Assembly (NCBI GenBank): GCA_030039615.1
Contig: JASHVF010000190.1
Span: 1-5,606, forward strand
Length of the DNA stretch: 5,606 nucleotides
DNA from: Gammaproteobacteria bacterium
GTDB lineage: Bacteria; Pseudomonadota; Gammaproteobacteria; Steroidobacterales; Steroidobacteraceae
Direction: 5' to 3'
Shown here one piece after another: positions 1 to 4,692 of the stretch (position 1 is the stretch's first letter; the number at the start of each line of letters is the position of its first letter). Position numbers and translations under genes: made by a program. Under the pieces are notes generated by a model that searched no databases, was not told the origin of the DNA, and saw only the letters and a list, made by a program, of their open reading frames with translations.

Positions 1-750
1 ATGCCGCGGCTCGATGCGCTCGGGCTCCCCGAGGTGTGCGCCGACCTGGTGCTGCTCAAGCGCGGGCTGCTGCTCATGGTGGGCGCCACCGGCTCGGGCA
101 AGTCGACCACGCTCGCGGCGATGATCAATCACCGCAACGAAAGCTCCTCCGACCACATCGTCACCATCGAGGACCCGATCGAGTTCCTGCACACCAACAA
201 GCGCTCGATCGTCAACCAGCGCGAGGTGGGGCTCGACACCAAGAGCTACGCGCGCGCGCTGCGCGGCGTGGTGCGCGCGGCTCCGGACGTGATCCTGATC
301 GGTGAGATACGCGACCGCGAGAGCATGGAGGCGGCCATCAATCTCGCCGGCACCGGCCACCTGGTGCTCGCCACCATGCACGCCAACAACTGCGCCGAGT
401 CGCTCGACCGCATCATCAACATGTTCCCGCGCGAGCAGCACAACCAGATCTTTCTCGACCTGTCGCAGTACCTGCGCGCCATCATGGCGCAGCGCCTGAT
501 CGTCGGGGTCGACAACCGGCGCCTCGCCGCCCTCGAAGTGATGATCAACACGCCGCACATCCAGACGCTGGTCAAGCGGGGCGACGTGGTGGCGATCAAG
601 GAAGCCATCAACGCTTCGAGCGAGCGCGGCGTCCAGAGCTTCGACCTGGCGCTGTTCAGCCTCTACAGGGCGGGCCGCGTGCCGCTGGAAGAGGCGCTCG
701 CCAACGCCGATTCGCGCGCCAACCTCGAGGCGAAGATCAACTTCGGTTAG
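1..750 (+). CDS. pilU: Type IV pilus retraction ATPase PilU (5'-truncated by window edge)
   Basis: This is a hexameric cytoplasmic AAA-like ATPase of the PilT/PilU secretion-ATPase family, which helps pull type IV pili back during twitching. The 249 visible residues carry a Walker A loop (GATGSGKST, residues 28-36), an Asp box (IVTIEDPIEF, 53-62), a Walker B segment (VILIGEIRD, 97-105) and a His box (GTGHLVLATMH, 117-127). HANN after the His box and the ending ADSRANLEAKINFG fit PilU better than PilT. Family members are about 380 residues, so roughly 130 N-terminal residues (the PAS-like domain) lie left of the window. The ATG at position 1 aligns to an internal position and is not the true start. 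pilT usually precedes pilU, so it may lie just outside. The stop codon overlaps that of the convergent pyrK-like gene. The family is certain; PilU rather than PilT is very likely. Confidence 0.9.
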   Translation: MPRLDALGLPEVCADLVLLKRGLLLMVGATGSGKSTTLAAMINHRNESSSDHIVTIEDPIEFLHTNKRSIVNQREVGLDTKSYARALRGVVRAAPDVILIGEIRDRESMEAAINLAGTGHLVLATMHANNCAESLDRIINMFPREQHNQIFLDLSQYLRAIMAQRLIVGVDNRRLAALEVMINTPHIQTLVKRGDVVAIKEAINASSERGVQSFDLALFSLYRAGRVPLEEALANADSRANLEAKINFG

Positions 751-767
751 AAGACGCTGCCGGCGTC
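731..767. other. Two small stem-loops flanking the pilU/pyrK convergent stops
   Basis: CGAAG-ATCAA-CTTCG (731-745) lies at the end of pilU, and GACGC-TGCCG-GCGTC (753-767) lies at the end of the pyrK-like gene. The overlapping stop codons fall between them. Each has a 5-bp perfect stem and a 5-nt loop. Neither is followed by a T run on either strand, so they are not typical intrinsic terminators. They may be weak bidirectional pause or RNA 3'-end structures, or chance. Confidence 0.25.
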
Positions 768-1619
768 GAACACCGGACCGTCGACACACACGCGCTTCAT
801 CGCCGGCCCGGCCGGCGTGCGCACCTCGACGGCGCAGCCGGCGCAGCCGCCGACCGCGCACGCCATGAACTCTTCCAGCGACACCTGGCACGGCACGCCG
901 TAGCGGCGCGCCAGCTGGGCGGTGACCTCGAGCATCGGCGTCGGCCCGCAGGCGAAGATCTCCACCTCGGCCAGCTCCGCGGCTCCGAGCGACCTGAGCC
1001 ATGCCTCGGCGAGCTGCGTCACGAAGCCGGGGAAGCAGCCCGGGAAGTCCGAGCGGCTCGCGAGCCGGCTCGGCACGCCCCATTCATCGAGCAGCGGCAT
1101 GCAGGCAATCGTGCCCTCGGGTGTGCCGGGGACGATGAGACCTGAAGGCCGCGTGCGAAACGGGAACGGAATCTCCGAGCCCATCAGTACCAGCGGCTTC
1201 CACGCGCCGTCCGCCTCGCGCAGCCGCTCGGCGAGAAACACCATGGGAGGAATGCCGACCCCGCCGCCGATGAGCAGCGCGCGCGGCCGTTCGCGATGCG
1301 CGCCGAACGGCCGGCCGATGGGACCCAGGACGCTCAGGGTGTCGCCCGCCTTGCGGGCGGCGAGCGCATGCAGACCCACGCCCACCACCTTGTAGAGCAT
1401 CTCGATCCAGCCGGCGCGCGCGTCGGCTCGCATGATCGACAGCGGCCGGCGCATGGGGATCGTCTCATCGCAGGTGAGGTGGACGAAGCTGCCGGGCTCG
1501 GCGCGCGCGGCGCACTTGGGCGCCGCGAGCCGCAGCACGAACTGCTCGCCGTCGTAGGCGAGCTGCGAGATGACGCGCGCCTGCTCGAGGAAGATGCTGC
1601 CGCGGTGCGCGGCGCTCAT
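747..1619 (-). CDS. PyrK-like dihydroorotate dehydrogenase electron-transfer subunit (FAD/2Fe-2S)
   Basis: The 290-residue product looks like PyrK, which in class 1B dihydroorotate dehydrogenases passes electrons from the PyrD flavin through a 2Fe-2S cluster and FAD to NAD+. An N-terminal FAD-binding barrel has the RRPLSI motif (57-62). A nucleotide-binding half follows with LIGGGVGIPP (116-125) and ACGPTPM (223-229). The C-terminus has the PyrK cluster ligands Cys254, Cys259, Cys262 and Cys278 (CX4CX2CX15C), then VDGPVFDAG. Between GSEIPF (147-152) and GFV (198-200) the chain is longer than I expect for Gram-positive PyrK, and the usual DDGS-type stretch is replaced by SDFPGCFPG. The ATG overlaps the pyrB stop (ATGA), so translation is probably coupled; no clear Shine-Dalgarno is seen. 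No pyrD is adjacent, so its partner is unknown. Another FNR-type reductase is the alternative, though the C-terminus argues for PyrK. Confidence 0.85.
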   Translation of the reverse strand: MSAAHRGSIFLEQARVISQLAYDGEQFVLRLAAPKCAARAEPGSFVHLTCDETIPMRRPLSIMRADARAGWIEMLYKVVGVGLHALAARKAGDTLSVLGPIGRPFGAHRERPRALLIGGGVGIPPMVFLAERLREADGAWKPLVLMGSEIPFPFRTRPSGLIVPGTPEGTIACMPLLDEWGVPSRLASRSDFPGCFPGFVTQLAEAWLRSLGAAELAEVEIFACGPTPMLEVTAQLARRYGVPCQVSLEEFMACAVGGCAGCAVEVRTPAGPAMKRVCVDGPVFDAGSVF

Positions 1620-2584
1620 GGGCGCGCGCCCGCGCCAGCGCGCGTGCCGAGCACCTCGGCCAGCACCGCCATGCGCACCGCGACGCCGTTACGCACCTGG
1701 TCGCGGATCACCGACTGCGGGCCGTCGGCGACCACCGAGGCGATTTCGACGCCGCGGTTCATGGGCTGCGGGTGCATGACGATCGCATTGCTGCGCGCCA
1801 GCGCGAGGCGCTCGGGGGTGAGGCCCCAGGCGGCGAAGTACTTCTCCCCGTCAGGCACCTCGGCCTCGCCGAAGCGCTCCTTCTGGACGCGCAGCATCAT
1901 GATGACGTCGACCCCCTCCAGACCCTTGGTGATCGACCTAGTGCGCGTGCAGCCCTGGAACTCATCCGCCGCCGGCATGAGCGCCGCGGGTGCCACGATG
2001 CGCAGGTCCGTCACGCCGAGCGCCCGCAGCACCTGCCAGGCGGAGCGCGCGACGCGCGAGTGGCGGATGTCGCCGACGATCGCCACGGCGAGCCCGGCGA
2101 AGCGCTGCTTGCGCTGGTAGATCGTCAGCGCATCGAGCAGACCCTGGGTCGGATGCGAGAGGTGCGCTTCCCCGGCCGACAACACGCTCACGTGCGGCGC
2201 GACGTTGTCGGCCACGAGCCCGGGCACTCCCGCTTCGGCGTCGCGGATCACCAGCGCGTCCACGTGCAGCGCCTGCAGCGTGTACACCGTATCGAGCATG
2301 CTCTCGCCCTTGACGCGCGAGGACAGCTGCACCTCGAGGTTCACGACGTCGGCGCCGAGGCGCTTGGCGGCCAGCTCGAAGCTGACGCGCGTGCGGGTCG
2401 AGGGCTCGGTGAACAGATTCGCGACGGTGAAGCCCGCGAGCAGCGCGCTGCGCGGCGGCGGCTCGCCGAGCGGACGGACGAAGGTCTGGGAGCGATCGAG
2501 CAGCCTCTCGATCTGCCCGCGGTTGAGGGTCTCGAGCGTCAGCAGGTGGCGCAGCGAGCCGTCGGGCCGCAGCTGTTCAGTCAT
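1616..2584 (-). CDS. pyrB: Aspartate carbamoyltransferase catalytic subunit
   Basis: It condenses carbamoyl phosphate with aspartate to carbamoyl aspartate, the second step of cytosolic UMP synthesis. The 322-residue protein has the carbamoyl-phosphate loop STRTR with SFELA after it (62-72), the mobile SSRVKGES loop (88-95) whose Lys92 corresponds to the E. coli 80s-loop lysine, HPTQG (144-148), the hinge motif VGDIRHSRVARS (170-181), LRVQKER for aspartate binding (231-237) and HPQPMNRGVEI (271-281). The N-terminal LRPDGSLRH and the NRGVEI motif resemble the Pseudomonas type rather than the E. coli type. The Pseudomonas enzyme assembles with an inactive dihydroorotase, PyrC', but no such gene follows here. 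No pyrI is visible either. The start overlaps the yqgF stop (ATGA) and has a good upstream ribosome binding site. The assignment is secure; quaternary partners are unknown. Confidence 0.97.
   Translation of the reverse strand: MTEQLRPDGSLRHLLTLETLNRGQIERLLDRSQTFVRPLGEPPPRSALLAGFTVANLFTEPSTRTRVSFELAAKRLGADVVNLEVQLSSRVKGESMLDTVYTLQALHVDALVIRDAEAGVPGLVADNVAPHVSVLSAGEAHLSHPTQGLLDALTIYQRKQRFAGLAVAIVGDIRHSRVARSAWQVLRALGVTDLRIVAPAALMPAADEFQGCTRTRSITKGLEGVDVIMMLRVQKERFGEAEVPDGEKYFAAWGLTPERLALARSNAIVMHPQPMNRGVEIASVVADGPQSVIRDQVRNGVAVRMAVLAEVLGTRAGAGARP
1620..1631. other. 12-bp perfect palindrome directly before the pyrK-like start
   Basis: GGGCGCGCGCCC is fully self-complementary and lies next to the pyrK-like ATG (1619), within the last pyrB codons (Gly-Ala-Arg-Pro). 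No Shine-Dalgarno is visible there. Its tight internal pairing as mRNA is limited by loop size, so an effect on translation is uncertain, and codon use for Ala/Arg/Gly in a GC-rich gene could explain it. Confidence 0.25.
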
Positions 2585-3021
2585 GGCTTCCCCTCGCCGG
2601 CGAACCAGCGCGCGAGTATGACCGCGGCGGCCGCGCTGTCGACATCCGCGCGCCCGACCCGCCGCCGCCGCACGCCGCTCGCGCGCTGCGCCTTGAGCGC
2701 CGCGCTCGCTTCGAGCGAGGAGAAGCGCTCATCGACGAGGTGAACGGGCAGGGCGAAGCGGCGTTCGAGCTCGGCGGCGAAGCCGCGCACGCGCGCGCCG
2801 AGTGCCGCATCGCTCCCGTCGTCATTATACGGGGCGCCGAGCACCAGCAGCCCCGGTGCGAGGGCGCGCACGGCGCGTTCGATCGCTTCCCAGTCGGGGC
2901 CGGAGCTGCCGCACAGCACGGCCGGCCGCGCCGCGGCGCTGCGTGTCAGCGTATCGCCGGAGGCGATGCCGATGCGTTTGAGTCCGAAATCGAAGGCGAG
3001 GACGGTCTGGACCGTCGTCAT
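2581..3021 (-). CDS. yqgF: YqgF/RuvX family RNase H-fold nuclease
   Basis: YqgF (also named RuvX) is a small RNase H-fold nuclease. In E. coli it has been linked to 16S rRNA 5'-end maturation, and it has also been proposed as a Holliday junction resolvase. The 146-residue product shows the family pattern: AFDFGLKRIGIA (9-20), LVLGAPYNDDG (59-69), VDERFSSLEA (96-105) and DSAAAAVIL (128-136). Likely metal-binding acids are Asp11, Glu98 and Asp128. Length is normal for the family. The start is well fixed: the yqgE stop lies in the same frame 39 nt upstream, and the 13 intervening codons contain no ATG, GTG or TTG. There is no Shine-Dalgarno; instead a GC hairpin abuts the ATG, which suggests dependence on translation of yqgE. 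Its stop overlaps the pyrB start by 4 nt. In Pseudomonas, pyrR lies between these two genes; here it is missing. Confidence 0.95.
   Translation of the reverse strand: MTTVQTVLAFDFGLKRIGIASGDTLTRSAAARPAVLCGSSGPDWEAIERAVRALAPGLLVLGAPYNDDGSDAALGARVRGFAAELERRFALPVHLVDERFSSLEASAALKAQRASGVRRRRVGRADVDSAAAAVILARWFAGEGKP
2590..2595 (-). promoter_or_regulatory. Ribosome binding site of pyrB
   Basis: On the minus strand GAGGGG is followed by a 5-nt spacer and the pyrB ATG at 2584. It sits inside the last codons of yqgF. It is the clearest Shine-Dalgarno-like sequence among the starts in this window, and it supports both the chosen pyrB start and efficient re-initiation across the ATGA overlap. Confidence 0.5.
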
Positions 3022-3037
3022 GCCGGCGGGAGCCGGC
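3022..3037 (-). other. GC hairpin directly before the yqgF start codon
   Basis: GCCGGC (3022-3027), a four-base loop (3028-3031) and GCCGGC (3032-3037) form a perfect 6-bp all-GC stem. In the mRNA the hairpin ends exactly at the base before the yqgF AUG, where a ribosome binding site would be expected. It may limit independent initiation so that yqgF depends on ribosomes finishing yqgE. In such GC-rich DNA a chance match is possible. Confidence 0.35.
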
Positions 3038-3060
3038 CGGCGGCGGCGCGCGGTCGCGGG

Positions 3061-3714
3061 TCAGGCATGACCCGCCTCGGGGCTGAGGCGCTCGACGTCG
3101 ATGCCCATCAGCCGCCAGGCTCCGGCCCAGCGCTCCTCGAAGGGCAGCTCGAATACCACGCGCGCATCGACCGGCATCGAGACCCAGGCGTTCTCCTTCA
3201 GCTCGCGCTCGAGTTGCCCGGAATCCCAGCCGGCATAGCCGAGCGCGATGAAGGCATCCGAGGGCCCCTCGCCGCGTGCCATGGCCGCCAGCACGTCGCG
3301 CGAGGTCGTCACCTGGATGGTGTCGGAGACCTTGTGCGTGTGGTCCCACTGTCCGCCGGGGCGGTGCAGCACGAAGCCGCGATCGGTGTGCACCGGTCCG
3401 CCGCGCAGCACCGGCTGCTCGGCGATGTGCTCGGTCGAGGGCTCGAGCTTCATCTGCGAGAGGACGTCCGACAGCTTCATAGGCAGCGGCTTGTTGAGCA
3501 CGATGCCGAGCGCACCCTTGTCCGTGTGCTCGCAGATAAGCGCCACGGTCTGGGCGAAATTCGGGTCGTTGAGCTGCGGCATCGCGATCAGCAGGTGATT
3601 GGTGAGGCTGCCCGGCGCGCCATCGGCAAACACCGGCGAGCCGCCTGACGGTTCGCTCTCCGGGGCGCTCTCGGAGGCGGTGGGATCGGCGCTCATGGAC
3701 TGCTTGCGGACCAT
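3061..3714 (-). CDS. yqgE: YqgE/AlgH family protein (UPF0301)
   Basis: This is a member of the YqgE/AlgH family, whose biochemical function is not established. AlgH was named in Pseudomonas for an effect on alginate production. Family landmarks are LLIAMPQL (41-48), ICEHTDKGALGIVLNKPL (60-77), RGGPV (104-108), DRGFVLH (111-117), TTSRDVL (136-142), ALGYAGWDSGQLE (157-169) and ENAW (174-177), and it ends in GHA like the E. coli protein. At 217 residues it is about 30 longer than E. coli YqgE (187). The excess is an N-terminal Ser/Glu/Pro/Ala-rich tail (about residues 8-35) that looks disordered. Two starts are possible: ATG at 3714 or ATG at 3696, which removes six residues. The promoter candidate upstream would start transcription almost at 3714, so the choice depends on the mapped transcript. 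The family call is secure. Confidence 0.95.
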   Translation of the reverse strand: MVRKQSMSADPTASESAPESEPSGGSPVFADGAPGSLTNHLLIAMPQLNDPNFAQTVALICEHTDKGALGIVLNKPLPMKLSDVLSQMKLEPSTEHIAEQPVLRGGPVHTDRGFVLHRPGGQWDHTHKVSDTIQVTTSRDVLAAMARGEGPSDAFIALGYAGWDSGQLERELKENAWVSMPVDARVVFELPFEERWAGAWRLMGIDVERLSPEAGHA

Positions 3715-3720
3715 ATTCCC

Positions 3721-3749
3721 AGTATGGGCACAGGCGCCGCCACTCTCAA
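3721..3749 (-). promoter_or_regulatory. Candidate sigma70-type promoter for yqgE-yqgF-pyrB-pyrK
   Basis: In the 51-nt gap between the tonB-like gene and yqgE, the minus strand reads TTGAGA (3749-3744, five of six matches to the -35 consensus), a 17-nt spacer, then CATACT (3726-3721, four of six matches to the -10 consensus). An A/T run (3761-3766) lies just upstream. Transcription would be expected to start about 7 nt past the -10, at or within a few bases of the A of the yqgE ATG at 3714. If real, the promoter lets the four downstream genes be expressed independently of gshB-tonB. This is a pattern match only. Confidence 0.45.
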
Positions 3750-3765
3750 GGAAGCGCCGGAATTT

Positions 3766-4692
3766 TCAGGGGATCGTCGACACGGAGCCCCGTTGTGGCT
3801 GTCCGCCCGTGAACTGCCACTCGTAGGCAAAACGCAACACGCTGTGCTCGGCCGCGAGCTCCGGCGGGAACGGATCGAACGGGCTCGCGAGCCGGAGGAT
3901 CGCGAGCGCCGCCTGGTCGAGCTCCGGATTGCCGCTGGAGCGGCGGATGAGGACACGGTCGAGCGTGCCGTCGGCCCTGATGCCCACTTCGACCACCGGG
4001 CTCGCGGTGCTCAAGGCGGCGCGCGCGGCGGCCGGGAAGTTGAGCGTGCCGATGCGCTCGACCTTGCGCCGCCAGGAGTCGAGGTAGGGGGCGAGCGAGG
4101 CGGCCCGGGTATCGGCCGTGACCCACAGCTCATCGCGCTTCGGTCCCGTGAGCTCGGCCGGGCCGGGCTCGTCCGAGGGGCCGGGTTGCGCCGCGGGCGG
4201 CGGCGCATCGACCAGCAGCGGCTGATCGCGCTGCGCGCCGGTGGTTCCGGTGTCGGCGAGATAGCGCACGTCGGTCACCCAGGCGGTGGTGGTGAGCAGC
4301 CGCTCGGAATGCGCGCCGGCCATGTCGCCGCGGCTGAGGAGGGAATCACCTTTGGGGCTGCCGGCATGCTTGAGCGCCGGCAGCGCGGTCGGCGGGCTGC
4401 GCGGGGCGACGGACTCGCGCGTGCTGCCGGAGCCGAGCTGCGTGCGCTGCGCGAGGTAGGTGGCGGTCGGGTTCTTGTCCGCCTCCGGCAGCTCATCCGA
4501 CACCAGGAGCACCTTGAGCCCGGGCGCCCCCTGGTCGTTGCCGGCTTCGGCGTTGAAGGTAATGCCGAGGATCACGAGTCCGTGCAGCAGCGCGACGAAG
4601 AACACCATGGCGAGCAGGCGGTCCCAGGCCGGCGGCCGTCCTTCGCGCAGCGCGAGCGCCCGGCGTGCCAGCGGCTTCGCCACGGGACTCAC
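3766..4692 (-). CDS. TonB-like energy transducer protein
   Basis: The 308-residue protein has the TonB plan. A short basic cytoplasmic N-terminus (1-25) leads to one membrane helix (about 26-46) containing His37, placed like the functionally important TonB helix histidine. A long periplasmic linker (about 47-200) is moderately Pro-rich near 164-184 but lacks the (Glu-Pro)n/(Lys-Pro)n repeats of E. coli TonB. The C-terminal domain (about 203-294) has YLDSWRRKVERIG, NFP in place of the usual YP, a GIRADGTLDRV strand and a SSGNPELDQAALAILR helix, followed by a 14-residue tail. By position it matches P. aeruginosa tonB3, which has been linked to twitching motility; no motility role can be read from the sequence. 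The start is GTG, overlapping the gshB stop as GTGA. The next in-frame Met (29) is inside the membrane helix, so the GTG is strongly preferred. Confidence 0.88.
   Translation of the reverse strand: MSPVAKPLARRALALREGRPPAWDRLLAMVFFVALLHGLVILGITFNAEAGNDQGAPGLKVLLVSDELPEADKNPTATYLAQRTQLGSGSTRESVAPRSPPTALPALKHAGSPKGDSLLSRGDMAGAHSERLLTTTAWVTDVRYLADTGTTGAQRDQPLLVDAPPPAAQPGPSDEPGPAELTGPKRDELWVTADTRAASLAPYLDSWRRKVERIGTLNFPAAARAALSTASPVVEVGIRADGTLDRVLIRRSSGNPELDQAALAILRLASPFDPFPPELAAEHSVLRFAYEWQFTGGQPQRGSVSTIP

Noticed and set aside
1..3. ATG at position 1 as the start of pilU
   Set aside because: The residues after it align to the middle of PilU, just before Walker A; the chain would lack its N-terminal domain, so the gene must continue left of the window.
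1055..1068. 14-mer GGCTCGCGAGCCGG, containing a 12-bp palindrome, repeated at 3882-3895
   Set aside because: Both copies lie in coding sequence and encode Arg-Leu-Ala-Ser on the minus strand. A rough estimate for base composition this skewed makes one shared 14-mer in 5.6 kb unsurprising. A genome-wide count would settle whether it is a real repeated site.
1772..2743. Long plus-strand reading frame (323 codons) opposite pyrB and yqgF
   Set aside because: Its composition is Arg/His/Gly/Ala-rich and it spans two unrelated minus-strand genes. It has no domain motif and is a shadow of the GC-rich coding strand.
2825..3349. Minus-strand frame of 174 codons overlapping yqgE and yqgF in another frame
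   Set aside because: Arg-rich out-of-frame translation of well-supported genes.
2740..3648. Plus-strand reading frame (302 codons) opposite yqgF and yqgE
   Set aside because: Same reasoning: low-information composition, no family motif, and it runs through two real genes and their spacer.
3715..3765. Possible terminator between the tonB-like gene and yqgE
   Set aside because: The best stem is 5 bp (GGCGC/GCGCC) with a loop of about 16 nt and no T run after it, so it does not support an intrinsic terminator.
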